This document shows positions 39,943 through 49,427 of a DNA stretch of 64,000 nt, in pieces (within the stretch, counting starts at the first letter, position 1; each line of letters starts with the position of its first letter). Location of the stretch: NCBI RefSeq assembly GCF_014287775.1, contig NZ_JACOOZ010000001.1, positions 62,001 through 126,000 of the forward strand, read 5' to 3'. Below the pieces are notes generated by a model. The model was given only the letters and a program-made list of their open reading frames with translations, had not been told where the DNA came from and ran no database searches. This stretch comes from Eubacterium_G segne (GTDB lineage Bacteria; Bacillota; Clostridia; Lachnospirales; Lachnospiraceae). The translations under genes were made by a program, and so were the position numbers.

Positions 39943-41616
39943 CTACATTCTTCTAAATCTGTCATATCTTTTTTCCACAAGTTCTAAGGCATTTAATGAC
40001 TCATATCTGCTAAAGAATCCCTGTATTTCTTCATCTATATTTTTTATGGTTTCTTCCATATTTTCAACAGAATAGTGCTCCGGTTCGTCAATTATTTTTT
40101 CTATTATATTTAATTGTAATAAATCAAAAGACGTAAGTTTCATTAGTCCTGCAACTTCTTCCGGCTTCTTCGTTCCCCTAAACAATATACTTGCGTATCC
40201 CTCAGGGGATAAAATAGAATATACCGAATTTTTCAGCATCCACACCTCATCTGCCACAGCCAGCGCCAATGCACCTCCACTTCCCCCTTCTCCAATTACA
40301 ATGGACAAAACAGGCACCTTTAAGTCTGACATTTCAAAAAGATTATTAGCTATTGCCTCGCCCTGCCCCCGCATTTCCGCTTCCACACCACAAAAAGCCC
40401 CTGCCGTGTCCACAAAGCAAATTATTGGTCTTTTAAATTTTTCTGCCTGTTTCATAAGTCGTATGGATTTTCTATATCCTTCCGGATTTGCCATTCCAAA
40501 GTTATGCTTTAAGCTATCCTTTGTATTATGCCCCTTTGTATTGGCAATTACTGTTACCGGCTTTCCATGAAAATATCCTATTCCACCTACAATTGCCCTG
40601 TCATCTCCAAAATATCTGTCACCGTGAAATTCCATAAAATCATCAATTAACCCATTTATATAATCTAAACCTGTAGGTCTCATCTTATCCCTTGCCTTAA
40701 CAACTCTTTCCCATGGAGTAAGCTTGTCCCTGACTACATTATCTGTTTTTGTTTGGCTTACATAATTTGCATTTTTGTCACTTTCATAATGCATCTTTAT
40801 AATATAAGAAAGGGTATTTTTTAACTTATCTCTCTCAACAATTGCGTCAATAAATCCATGTTCTAATAAAAACTCTGAGCTTTGAAAACCTTTTGGAAGT
40901 TTCTGACCGATAGTCTGCTCTATTACTCTTTGGCCTGCAAATCCAATAAGAGCGTTAGGTTCTGCTAAAATAATATCTCCCAGCATGGCAAAGCTTGCAG
41001 TAACACCTCCTGTTGTAGGATCTGTCAGTAAAGAAATATACAGATTTCCACTGTTTCTATATTTTTTTAATGCTGCCGAGGTCTTTGCCATTTGCATAAG
41101 AGAAACTATTCCCTCCTGCATTCTGGCACCACCTGAACAGGCAACTATTATTAGGGGAAGATTTTCCCTTTGGGCTTTTTCTATTGTTTTCGTAATTTTT
41201 TCCCCTACTATGCTTCCCATACTTGCCATCATAAAACGTCCGTCCATAATTGCTATGGCTGCCGGACTCCCCTTTACCGAAATTTTCCCTGTTATAACAG
41301 CCTCGTCAGTTTTAGTTTTTTCCCTTGTGTCAGTCCATTTTTTCATATAGGCTGCATCTTTTAAAGGATTTACAAAATCACTATTGCAAAACCATTCTTC
41401 AAAAGACTTTTTATCGGCTATAATTTTCAATCGGTTTCTTGCATTTAATCTAAAATATCCACCACACTTAGGGCATACATAACTATTTCTTTTTACATCA
41501 TCAGCCAATACCGGTGATTTACAGCTTTTACATTTTACATATAATCCCTTTGGCACATCCGCCTTACTTTCTCTTATTTTTATGTCCGATTTTTTTATAA
41601 GATTTTTTATTATCAT
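39943..41616 (-). CDS. accDA: Fused acetyl-CoA carboxylase carboxyltransferase, beta-alpha (AccD-AccA)
   Basis: 557 residues, covering both carboxyltransferase subunits in one chain. Residues 1-280 are AccD: a zinc ribbon with VKCKSCKS and YVCPKCGG, then IMDGRFMMASMGSIVGEKI, ACSGGARMQEGIVSLMQM and LTDPTTGGVTASFAMLGD. Residues about 300-557 are AccA: LTPWERVVKARD, DFMEFHGDRYFGDDRAIVGG, FVDTAGAFCGVEAEMRGQGE and GEGGSGGALALAVAD. It transfers carboxyl from biotin to acetyl-CoA to make malonyl-CoA. AccA lacks most of its usual N-terminal helical extension. It sits after accC in the fab operon. Confidence 0.93.
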   Translation of the reverse strand: MIIKNLIKKSDIKIRESKADVPKGLYVKCKSCKSPVLADDVKRNSYVCPKCGGYFRLNARNRLKIIADKKSFEEWFCNSDFVNPLKDAAYMKKWTDTREKTKTDEAVITGKISVKGSPAAIAIMDGRFMMASMGSIVGEKITKTIEKAQRENLPLIIVACSGGARMQEGIVSLMQMAKTSAALKKYRNSGNLYISLLTDPTTGGVTASFAMLGDIILAEPNALIGFAGQRVIEQTIGQKLPKGFQSSEFLLEHGFIDAIVERDKLKNTLSYIIKMHYESDKNANYVSQTKTDNVVRDKLTPWERVVKARDKMRPTGLDYINGLIDDFMEFHGDRYFGDDRAIVGGIGYFHGKPVTVIANTKGHNTKDSLKHNFGMANPEGYRKSIRLMKQAEKFKRPIICFVDTAGAFCGVEAEMRGQGEAIANNLFEMSDLKVPVLSIVIGEGGSGGALALAVADEVWMLKNSVYSILSPEGYASILFRGTKKPEEVAGLMKLTSFDLLQLNIIEKIIDEPEHYSVENMEETIKNIDEEIQGFFSRYESLNALELVEKRYDRFRRM

Positions 41617-41672
41617 TTTTGTTTCCTATTTCTACCTATATAATATCAGGGCAAATTTCTTTGCCCCCTTCA

Positions 41673-43022
41673 TCAACCTTTATTCCAATTAAAATGTTCA
41701 AGAAAATTTATATCAAAATTTCCTGAAATATAATCTTTGTTATTAATAATGTCATATGCATAGTCAATATTAGTGTGAACCCCCTCAATTACCACTTCCC
41801 CTAATGCACTTTTCATTTTCTTTATTGCCTCATTCCTGTCTTTTCCATGCACAATAAGTTTTGCCAACATTGAGTCATAGTATGGCGGAACTGTATATCC
41901 TGAAAATGCTGCTGAATCTGTTCTTATTCCGTTTCCTCCCGGAAAATGAAGAGCAACTATGGTGCCGGGACTTGGCATAAAATTTTTTTCAGGAATTTCT
42001 GCATTTATTCTGCATTCTATGGCATGTCCCGTTAATTTTATATCATTTTGTTTTAACTTAAGTTTCTCTCCCTGGGCAATCAATATTTGTTCCTTTACTA
42101 TATCAATTCCGGTAATGCTTTCAGTTATTGGATGTTCTACCTGAATCCTTGTATTCATTTCCATAAAATAATATTTTCCGGTTTTATCCAACAAAAATTC
42201 TACTGTTCCGGCATTTTTATATCCCGCTGCCTTAGCTGCTCTTACTGCCATTTTTCCCATTTCTTTTCTTTGATTTTCACTTAAAACAACAGATGGTGCT
42301 TCCTCAAGTATCTTTTGATGGTGACGTTGTATGGAACAGTCTCTTTCCCCTAAATGAATGACATTGCCATAATTATCTGCAAGAATCTGAAACTCTATAT
42401 GTCTTGGATTTTCTATAAACTTTTCCATATACATGGTATCATCCCCAAAGGATGCCATGCTTTCCTTACAGGCAGCCAAGAATCCCGATTTTAATTCATC
42501 CTTATTATAAGCAACTCTTATGCCTTTTCCTCCCCCTCCTGATGCCGCTTTTACTATTACAGGATAACCTGTTTTTTCTGCTTCCTGTAATGCATGATTT
42601 AAATCCTTTATCTCATTATTAGTCCCCGGTACTACAGGAATTTTAGCATTAATCATAGTTTGCCTTGCAGCAACCTTATTTCCCATTTTTTCAATTACAG
42701 TGTAATCAGGGCCAATATATGTTATATTGCATTGTTTACATAACTTTGCGAACTGGGGATTTTCAGATAAAAATCCAAATCCCGGATGTATGGCATCTGC
42801 CCCATGAGTAACCGCAGCACTAATAATACTTTCCATATTAAGATAACTGTCTTCAGAGGATGCTCCTCCAATACACACTGCTTCATCTGCCAACTGTGTA
42901 TGTAGTGCTTCTTTATCTGCAACTGAGTAAACAGCCACCGTTTCTATTTCCATTTCACGACAGACTCTTATGATTCTTACTGCTATTTCTCCCCTATTAG
43001 CAATCAGCATTTTTTTAATCAA
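41673..43022 (-). CDS. accC: Acetyl-CoA carboxylase biotin carboxylase subunit
   Basis: 449-residue ATP-grasp enzyme that carboxylates biotin on AccB using bicarbonate. It shows MLIANRGEIAVRIIRVC, HPGFGFLSENPQFAKLC, the glycine loop KAASGGGGKGIRVAY, GERDCSIQRHHQKILEEAPS and the catalytic MEMNTRIQVEHPITE. Length is standard. It begins 19 nt after fabZ and precedes accDA. Confidence 0.96.
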   Translation of the reverse strand: MIKKMLIANRGEIAVRIIRVCREMEIETVAVYSVADKEALHTQLADEAVCIGGASSEDSYLNMESIISAAVTHGADAIHPGFGFLSENPQFAKLCKQCNITYIGPDYTVIEKMGNKVAARQTMINAKIPVVPGTNNEIKDLNHALQEAEKTGYPVIVKAASGGGGKGIRVAYNKDELKSGFLAACKESMASFGDDTMYMEKFIENPRHIEFQILADNYGNVIHLGERDCSIQRHHQKILEEAPSVVLSENQRKEMGKMAVRAAKAAGYKNAGTVEFLLDKTGKYYFMEMNTRIQVEHPITESITGIDIVKEQILIAQGEKLKLKQNDIKLTGHAIECRINAEIPEKNFMPSPGTIVALHFPGGNGIRTDSAAFSGYTVPPYYDSMLAKLIVHGKDRNEAIKKMKSALGEVVIEGVHTNIDYAYDIINNKDYISGNFDINFLEHFNWNKG

Positions 43023-43041
43023 TTTAAATCACCTCTAAAAT

Positions 43042-43464
43042 CTACCCAACCATAAAGGTTAGTTCTCCTTTTGCCACTATTTCTCCGTCAACTGTTGCCA
43101 CGGCACTTCCAATTCCTATGGGACCCTTAGAAGATATTATTTTAGTTTCTAATCTAAGCTTATCTCCCGGTTTTACCATTTTCTTAAATCGGAATTTATT
43201 TATCCCACCAAAAAACGCCGTTTTCCCCTTAAATTCCTTTTTACTTAAAATTGCCACTGCCCCTACCTGGGCTAATGCTTCAACTATAAGAACTCCCGGC
43301 ATAACCGGCTGATTAGGGAAATGTCCCTTAAAGAAATCTTCTCTAAAGGTCACACACTTATATCCTACTGCAAATTCTCCCGGCTTAAAGTCCTCAATAT
43401 AATCTATCAGTAAGAAAGGGTGCCTATGGGGGATTATTTCTTCAATTTCCTTTATTCCTAACAT
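43042..43464 (-). CDS. fabZ: 3-hydroxyacyl-ACP dehydratase FabZ
   Basis: 140-residue hot-dog-fold enzyme removing water from 3-hydroxyacyl-ACP. The catalytic His is in PHRHPFLLIDYIED and the Glu in MPGVLIVEALAQVGAVA; the FKGHFPNQPVMPG block is diagnostic. It begins 4 nt after accB. No FabM or FabN isomerase gene is in the window, so unsaturated acyl chains may come from FabZ activity or from elsewhere. Confidence 0.95.
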   Translation of the reverse strand: MLGIKEIEEIIPHRHPFLLIDYIEDFKPGEFAVGYKCVTFREDFFKGHFPNQPVMPGVLIVEALAQVGAVAILSKKEFKGKTAFFGGINKFRFKKMVKPGDKLRLETKIISSKGPIGIGSAVATVDGEIVAKGELTFMVG

Positions 43465-43468
43465 ATTT

Positions 43469-43912
43469 TCACTCCTCTATAATAAACAATGACTGGGCGT
43501 ACTCCACTGCCTCACCGTTTTTTACACAGATTTTCTTAAGTGTTCCGCTACAATCAGCCTCAATTTCATTCATTAATTTCATTGCCTCAACTATAGCCAC
43601 TATCTGTCCTTTTTCTATCTTGTCCCCCACACTTACAAAGGGTTCCTCATTTTCCCCCGGTGCTAAATATACAGTTCCTACCAGTGGGGAAATTATCTCT
43701 TTTTCATTTATATTTTCTTCTTTATTGTCCCTGTTAATATCTGCTATGTCAGTTTTTGTAATATTCTTTTCAGTAGAAATATTTTCTGAAACATTATTTC
43801 CACCGGAGTTTTTTGATATGTAAACTCTTGTATTATTTTCCTCATATTCAAATGTATCAATGTCTGCCTGCGACACTTCTCTTATAAGATTTTTAATATC
43901 ATCTATTCCCAT
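43469..43912 (-). CDS. accB: Biotin carboxyl carrier protein of acetyl-CoA carboxylase
   Basis: 147 residues. An N-terminal helix, a variable Asn/Glu/Lys-rich linker (about 35-75), and the C-terminal biotinyl domain with the biotin-lysine motif VEAMKLMNEIEAD near residue 112. It carries carboxybiotin between AccC and AccDA. It begins 3 nt after fabF, so translation is tightly linked. Confidence 0.95.
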   Translation of the reverse strand: MGIDDIKNLIREVSQADIDTFEYEENNTRVYISKNSGGNNVSENISTEKNITKTDIADINRDNKEENINEKEIISPLVGTVYLAPGENEEPFVSVGDKIEKGQIVAIVEAMKLMNEIEADCSGTLKKICVKNGEAVEYAQSLFIIEE

Positions 43913-43915
43913 TTT

Positions 43916-45154
43916 CTAATCCTCAATAAATTTTTTAATAATTAAACTGGCATTGTGTCCTCCAAAGCCAAGGGAGTTAGTCATTGCCACATTTACCTCT
44001 GTGTACTCACCCTTTCCTGCCATATAATTCAAATCACACTCTTCATCAGGATTTTTAAGTCCCACTGTCTGATGAATGTAATTATCCTCTATGCTTTTAA
44101 CGCAGGTAATAAATTCAACACCTCCTGCTGCCCCCAACAAATGACCTATCATAGACTTGGTAGAATTGATTTTCACATTATATGCAGCATCCTTTAATGC
44201 TAATTTAATTGCCCTTGTTTCAAATAAATCGTTATGATGAGTGCTTGTTCCATGTGCATTTATATAATCAATCTCTTCAGGCTTTACTCCTGCCTCTTTC
44301 ATTGCAAAAATCATTGCCATTGCAGCGCCACTTCCATCTTCTGCCGGAGATGTAACATGATATGCATCACAGGTTGCACCATATCCCACTATTTCACAAA
44401 GGATTTTGGCTCCTCTTTCTTTTGCATGTTGTAATTCCTCTACAACCACCACTCCTGCTCCCTCTCCCATAACAAAACCACTTCTGTTTTTATCAAAGGG
44501 AATGGATGCCTTTGTTTTGTCTGTTTCTTTGGTAAGAGCCGTAAGTTTATTAAAACCTGCCAATCCAAGAGGTGTAATGGAACTTTCAGTACCACCGGCT
44601 ATCATTACATCTGTCTCACCACATTGAATGCTTCGGTATGCCTCCCCAATCGAGTGGGTTCCTGTGGCACAAGCCGTTACAACATTAATACACTTTCCCT
44701 TTGCTCCTAAATCAATTGCAACATTTCCTGCTGCCATGTTAGATATCATCATTGGCACAAGCATAGGTTTTACCCTGTCATTTCCCTTAGTCATAAGTTT
44801 TTGGGCTTCTTCTTCCATATCACCTAGTCCTCCGATTCCGGAACCGATACTTACCCCTACTCTATAAGGGTCTTCTTCCGACATATTTAATTGTGCCTGA
44901 TTTACAGCCTGATTTGCTGCACAAACAGCATATTGAGAAAAGGCAGACATTCTTTTTGCCTTTTTAAAGTCCATATGCTCTTTTGCCACAAAATTCTTAA
45001 CTTCCCCTGCTAATTTAACCTCATATCGGGATGTATCAAATTTAGTAATATTGTCAATTCCAATTATGCCTTCTTTAATATTCTCCCAAAATTCCTCTAC
45101 TGTATTTCCTATGGGGGTAATTGCCCCTAATCCTGTTACAACAACTCTTCTCAT
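43916..45154 (-). CDS. fabF: 3-oxoacyl-ACP synthase II FabF
   Basis: 412-residue elongating condensing enzyme. The Cys-His-His active site is complete: Cys in INVVTACATGTHSIGEA, His in NAHGTSTHHNDLFE and His in KSMIGHLLGAAGG. The start VVTGLGAITPIGNTVEEFW and end NSLGFGGHNASLI are typical. It extends acyl-ACP by two carbons from malonyl-ACP. It is 14 nt after fabG. Confidence 0.96.
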   Translation of the reverse strand: MRRVVVTGLGAITPIGNTVEEFWENIKEGIIGIDNITKFDTSRYEVKLAGEVKNFVAKEHMDFKKAKRMSAFSQYAVCAANQAVNQAQLNMSEEDPYRVGVSIGSGIGGLGDMEEEAQKLMTKGNDRVKPMLVPMMISNMAAGNVAIDLGAKGKCINVVTACATGTHSIGEAYRSIQCGETDVMIAGGTESSITPLGLAGFNKLTALTKETDKTKASIPFDKNRSGFVMGEGAGVVVVEELQHAKERGAKILCEIVGYGATCDAYHVTSPAEDGSGAAMAMIFAMKEAGVKPEEIDYINAHGTSTHHNDLFETRAIKLALKDAAYNVKINSTKSMIGHLLGAAGGVEFITCVKSIEDNYIHQTVGLKNPDEECDLNYMAGKGEYTEVNVAMTNSLGFGGHNASLIIKKFIED

Positions 45155-45168
45155 TTCTGCCTCCCATA

Positions 45169-45906
45169 TTACATAATCATTCCACCGTCAAGATTTATAA
45201 CCTGACCTGTTATATAACTACTTTTATCTGATGCTAAAAAAGCTGCCAATTCTGCCACATCCTGTGGCGTTCCAAATCTTTTAAGGGGAATTTGGGATAA
45301 AATATTTTCCTTTACCTTATCTCTTAATACATCTGTCATTTCTGTCATAATAAATCCCGGTGCAATGGCATTAACATTTATGTTTCTTTTGGCAAGTTCC
45401 TTTGCAACTGATTTGGTAAGTCCTATAATTCCCGCCTTTGAAGCTGCATAATTAGCCTGTCCCGGATTTCCTGCCACTCCTGATATGGAAGATATATTTA
45501 TAATTTTTCCATATCTGTTTTTAATCATTGATTTAGACACAAATTTAATACAGTTGAAAGTTCCTTTAAGATTAGTATTAATTACACTGTCAAAATCCTC
45601 TTCACTCATGGAAAGTATGAGGCCATCTTTATTTATTCCGGCATTATTTACAAGAATATCTATTTTTCCAAACCTTTCTACGATATCTCCAATAAATTTC
45701 TCACATTCCTTAAAGGATGCCACATTGCATTTTACAGCCTCAGCATTTCCACCTTTGTCCTTTATCTCCCTTACCACCTGTGCGGCCTTTTCCTCTGAGC
45801 CATTGTAATTTACAATTACATAAGCTTCTTCTGCCAGTTTCACAGCTATTTCTTTTCCTATTCCTCTTGATCCACCGGTTACAACAGCTATTTTTTTATT
45901 ATCCAT
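45169..45906 (-). CDS. fabG: 3-oxoacyl-ACP reductase FabG
   Basis: 245-residue short-chain dehydrogenase using NADPH. It has the cofactor loop VTGGSRGIGKEIA, NNAGINKDGLI, and the catalytic Ser-Tyr-Lys in ISSISGVAGNPGQANYAASK. It ends with SSYITGQVINLDGGM. It reduces 3-oxoacyl-ACP after each condensation. It is 23 nt after fabD. Confidence 0.95.
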   Translation of the reverse strand: MDNKKIAVVTGGSRGIGKEIAVKLAEEAYVIVNYNGSEEKAAQVVREIKDKGGNAEAVKCNVASFKECEKFIGDIVERFGKIDILVNNAGINKDGLILSMSEEDFDSVINTNLKGTFNCIKFVSKSMIKNRYGKIINISSISGVAGNPGQANYAASKAGIIGLTKSVAKELAKRNINVNAIAPGFIMTEMTDVLRDKVKENILSQIPLKRFGTPQDVAELAAFLASDKSSYITGQVINLDGGMIM

Positions 45907-45929
45907 TTCTTCTTTTCCTTTTGATATTC

Positions 45930-46844
45930 CTATCTTAAATCATCTAATTTTTTTAAATCTTCAACTGTGGAAATATTAATGTGTCTGACTGTTTTATCTA
46001 TCTTTCTAATAAAACCTCCAATTGTCCTTCCAGGACCAATTTCCACAAAAGTATCCACACCATTTTCAATCATACATCTTACACTTTGTTCCCACTTGAC
46101 CGGGGAATATACCTGCTGTTTTAATAATTCCTTAGTGTACTTTATATCGTCCACATATTCTCCGGTTACATTGGAAACATATGGAATGCTAAGGTTGTTA
46201 AAAGTTACCTTTTCCAAGTCCCTGCCTAATTTTTCTCCTGCTTCTTTCAAATATGGAGAGTGAAATGGCCCTCTTACCTTTAACTTTACGCATCTTGCTC
46301 CTAATTTTTTTAAATCCGGAACAGAACTTTCTATGGCTTCCACACTTCCTGTTATTACAATTTGTCCCGGGCAGTTATAATTAGCCACTGATACGCCATC
46401 TTTTTCTCTTAAGACATTATCAATATCTTCTTTATTAAGTCCAAGAACTGCTGTCATGCCTCCAAAGCCCTCTGGCACGGCATTATTCATATATATGCCT
46501 CTTTTCCTTACCAGACTTATTGCCTCTTTCTCATTCATTCCCCCTGCTACACATATAGCCCCATACTCTCCAAGACTTAACCCTGCAGTAACATCCGGGA
46601 AAATTTCCCTTTTAATAACTTCTCCTGTTATTGCCAGATAGGTTGTAACTAATGCTGCCTGAGTATACTCTGTATTGTTTATTAAATCATTTTCCTCAAA
46701 GCATACCTTTTTTATGTCAAAATCAAGAATACTTTCTGCCTCATTGTATATTTGTTCAGCTTCTTTGCTTTCCTTATAAAAATCAGCTCCCATGCCGGGG
46801 TTCTGCACTCCCTGTCCCGGGTAAACAAACGCCATTTTACTCAT
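45930..46844 (-). CDS. fabD: Malonyl-CoA:ACP transacylase FabD
   Basis: 304 residues. It has the nucleophile Ser in AGLSLGEYGAICVAGG, the Gln of the opening FVYPGQGVQNPGMG, the catalytic His in VRGPFHSPYLKEAGEKL and the VEIGPGRTIGGFI block. It loads malonyl onto ACP. Its ATG overlaps the fabK stop by 8 nt (ATGAGTAA), indicating coupled translation. Confidence 0.95.
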   Translation of the reverse strand: MSKMAFVYPGQGVQNPGMGADFYKESKEAEQIYNEAESILDFDIKKVCFEENDLINNTEYTQAALVTTYLAITGEVIKREIFPDVTAGLSLGEYGAICVAGGMNEKEAISLVRKRGIYMNNAVPEGFGGMTAVLGLNKEDIDNVLREKDGVSVANYNCPGQIVITGSVEAIESSVPDLKKLGARCVKLKVRGPFHSPYLKEAGEKLGRDLEKVTFNNLSIPYVSNVTGEYVDDIKYTKELLKQQVYSPVKWEQSVRCMIENGVDTFVEIGPGRTIGGFIRKIDKTVRHINISTVEDLKKLDDLR

Positions 46845-47778
46845 AATTTTCTCCTAACATTTCTAGCAATTTACAGCCCTTTTCCACAGTGTCCTTTATG
46901 ATATCTTCACAGCTTTTTTTCTCTTTAACAAGACCTGCTATCTGACCTGCCATTAAGCTTCCCTTTACTGCATCTCCTTCTACCACAGCCCTTCTAAGGC
47001 CCCCAAGGGTTAGCATTTCCAGTTCATTAAATTCTGCACCTTCTGCCTCTTTTTTTATGTATTCATTTGACATTTGATTTCTTAAGACCCTTACAGGATG
47101 TCCCGTAGTTCTTCCTGTTACCTTTGAATCAATATCTTTTGCCCTAATTATTTTGTTCTTATAATTTTCATGAACATTGGCTTCAATGGATGCCACAAAA
47201 ACTGTTCCCATTTGAACGCCTTTAGCTCCAAGGATTATGGCTGCCATAAATCCTCTTTCATCTGCTATGCCTCCTGCTGCTATTACAGGTATGTTGACAG
47301 CATCTGCCACCTGTGGTACAAGACACATGGTTGTTATTTCCCCTATGTGTCCTCCTGCTTCACAGCCTTCGGCTACAACTGCATCAGCACCACATCTTTC
47401 CATCATTTTAGCCATTGCCACGCTGGCAACTACAGGAATTACCTTAATTCCACTGCTTTTCCACTGTTCCATGTACTTAGCCGGATTTCCTGCACCGGTA
47501 GTAACTACAGGCACCTTTTCCTCAATAATTACTTTTGCTATTTCATCTGCCTCAGGGTTCATTAACATAATATTTACACCAAAGGGCTTATCTGTTCTTT
47601 TTTTAACTTCTCTTATTTGCTCTCTGACCCAAACAGCCGGTGCACCGCCGGAACCTATAATTCCAAGCCCTCCGGCATTTGAAACGGCGGCAGCTAAATT
47701 AAAATCTGCCACCCATGCCATTCCACCCTGAATAATAGGATATTTAATTCCAAGTAATTTTGTAATTTCAGTAGTCAT
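46837..47778 (-). CDS. fabK: Enoyl-ACP reductase II FabK
   Basis: About 313-residue FMN-dependent enoyl-ACP reductase, the type found in streptococci and clostridia in place of FabI. It has IKYPIIQGGMAWVADFNLAAA, NIMLMNPEADEIAKV, VVAEGCEAGGHIGE, AAGGIADERGFMAAIILGAK and VQMGTVFVASIEA. I chose the ATG at 47778 because it does not overlap acpP and has AAGGAAG upstream; an in-frame codon at 47805 would overlap. FabK enzymes are insensitive to triclosan. Confidence 0.93.
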   Translation of the reverse strand: MTTEITKLLGIKYPIIQGGMAWVADFNLAAAVSNAGGLGIIGSGGAPAVWVREQIREVKKRTDKPFGVNIMLMNPEADEIAKVIIEEKVPVVTTGAGNPAKYMEQWKSSGIKVIPVVASVAMAKMMERCGADAVVAEGCEAGGHIGEITTMCLVPQVADAVNIPVIAAGGIADERGFMAAIILGAKGVQMGTVFVASIEANVHENYKNKIIRAKDIDSKVTGRTTGHPVRVLRNQMSNEYIKKEAEGAEFNELEMLTLGGLRRAVVEGDAVKGSLMAGQIAGLVKEKKSCEDIIKDTVEKGCKLLEMLGENYE

Positions 47779-47791
47779 TTTCCACTCTTCC

Positions 47792-48016
47792 TTACTTGTT
47801 TTCATTAATGTAATTTACAATATCTTCTACTGTCTTAATTTTTTCCAGATTTTCTACAGGGATCTTTATGTCAAATTCATCCTCAAGTGCCATAACCATT
47901 TCAAATAAATCAAGGGAATCTGCATTTAAATCCTTTTCAAATGATGCATTAGGGGTTACTGCTTCCTCATCCACTCCTAACTGCTCAACAATTATTTCTC
48001 TGATTCTTTCAAACAT
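47792..48016 (-). CDS. acpP: Acyl carrier protein
   Basis: 74 residues, strongly acidic. The phosphopantetheine Ser is in the DSLDLFEMVMALEDEF motif near residue 36. It carries the growing acyl chain for all enzymes of this operon. It begins 58 nt after fabH. Confidence 0.95.
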   Translation of the reverse strand: MFERIREIIVEQLGVDEEAVTPNASFEKDLNADSLDLFEMVMALEDEFDIKIPVENLEKIKTVEDIVNYINENK

Positions 48017-48074
48017 TTCTTTTCTCCTAACAAAAAATTTATTTACAATCCGGATTTACCGGTAATTGCCTCTT

Positions 48075-49076
48075 TTAAAATTCTAAATAAGTTGCCCCAT
48101 AAGATAAGCCGGCGCCAAATCCTGCCATTATAATTTTGTCTCCTGCCTTTATTTCATCTAAACCATTTAACTTATCTAGAAGCATTGGTATACAGGCTGA
48201 GGAAACATTGCCGTAATCCTCAATATTTAAAGGAATTTTTTCCAACGGAATTTTTGACCTTTTTGCTATGCCTTCTATTATTCTGCTATTTGCCTGATGC
48301 AAAAGATACTTATCAATTTCATCTTTATCCATATGGATTTTTTCAAGAAGCGCCTCTATACATTCCGGAACTTTTTTTACGGCGAACTTAAATATTTCAC
48401 CGCCATCCATGTTTATGTATGTTTTTTGAATATCCTGAAAGGCTATATCAAATTGCCCTTGATGATTTTTTCCCAAATTAGTTTTCCTTAATGCAAAGGG
48501 ATTTTCCATTGTAAGGGCATCTCCATTTTTTCCATTAGAAAACATTACTGTTTCAAACATGGCATTTTCATCCTTTTTTATCACTACAGCTCCTGCTCCA
48601 TCACCAAATAATATGCATGTTTTCCTGTCACTCCAGTCTGTAATTTTTGACAAGCTCTCCGCCCCGATTATCAAAGCGGTGTTTATTAATCCTGTATTTA
48701 TAAATGTCTGGGAAATATTATATGCCGTTATAAATCCCGTACATGCAACATTTATGTCAAAGCAAAATGCATTTTTTGCATTTATCGCTTTTTGAACAAA
48801 ACATGCCGTTGAAGGCAAAACAAGATTTGAAGAAACAGAGGATACAATAATCAAATCAATTTCATCAGGTAAAAGTCCACTGTTTTCCAATGCTTTTTCT
48901 GCAGCCTTAACTGCCATATCGGCTGTGGTTTCTTTATCACCTGATATATGTCTTGATTTCACACCTGTTCTTTCCCTTATCCATGTATCATCAGTGTCAA
49001 GATATTGTGCCAAATCCTTATTAGTTACTATTTCCTTTGGTACATAAGACCCGGTTCCAATTATTTTTCCAAACAT
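48075..49076 (-). CDS. fabH: 3-oxoacyl-ACP synthase III FabH
   Basis: 333-residue initiating condensing enzyme, joining acetyl-CoA (or a branched starter) to malonyl-ACP. The Cys-His-Asn triad is present: Cys in NVACTGFITAY, His in LLHQANSRII and Asn in EDYGNVSSACIPM. The opening GTGSYVPKEIVTNKDL is typical. It is the first gene of the fab operon, behind a strong promoter. Confidence 0.96.
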   Translation of the reverse strand: MFGKIIGTGSYVPKEIVTNKDLAQYLDTDDTWIRERTGVKSRHISGDKETTADMAVKAAEKALENSGLLPDEIDLIIVSSVSSNLVLPSTACFVQKAINAKNAFCFDINVACTGFITAYNISQTFINTGLINTALIIGAESLSKITDWSDRKTCILFGDGAGAVVIKKDENAMFETVMFSNGKNGDALTMENPFALRKTNLGKNHQGQFDIAFQDIQKTYINMDGGEIFKFAVKKVPECIEALLEKIHMDKDEIDKYLLHQANSRIIEGIAKRSKIPLEKIPLNIEDYGNVSSACIPMLLDKLNGLDEIKAGDKIIMAGFGAGLSYGATYLEF

Positions 49077-49105
49077 TTTCTTCTCCTTGTCACAAATTAG
49101 TTGCT

Positions 49106-49134
49106 AGTATATCCGCACAAACCATCATCGTCAA
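49106..49134 (-). promoter_or_regulatory. Promoter of the fatty-acid biosynthesis operon
   Basis: A -35 TTGACG (49129-49134) and -10 TATACT (49106-49111) with 17-bp spacing. ATCATC upstream of the -35 and GATGAT just inside the spacer are possible halves of a regulator site. The rest of the 351-nt gap back to 49427 holds only the terminator at 49323-49380. Confidence 0.7.
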
Positions 49135-49322
49135 TACTTTAAAATGATGATTTACAAAGGGAAAAAATGTTGTTTAATATCATACATTTTCAAGGATTTT
49201 TGTATAATAATCCGGTAATTTATGTTTTTTAAGGCGGACTTTTTGAGGATGGAGTTATCTGATATTTTGCTTATCAAACCGGAACAACCCTTAATCTGTA
49301 TCATCAAAAACTTTGATTACAC

Positions 49323-49380
49323 AAAAAAAATCCATCTAAAGCACATAGATTTTATCTATATGCCTTAGACAGATTTTTTT
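49323..49380 (-). terminator. Terminator of the exported coiled-coil protein gene
   Basis: A long interrupted hairpin (TCTAA-GC-TAGAT with ATCTA-GC-TTAGA) flanked by A- and T-runs on both sides, 48 nt after the stop at 49428. It is clearly related in sequence to the terminator at 51730-51783. Confidence 0.75.
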
Positions 49381-49427
49381 CTATTAAAATATATATTATT
49401 ACTATAATTTGTGTATTTTCAAAAAAA

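Noticed and set aside
49320..49390. Long A/T-flanked hairpin as an insertion sequence end
   Set aside because: No transposase or target duplication is nearby; position directly after a stop codon fits a terminator, although its similarity to a second copy is reported separately.
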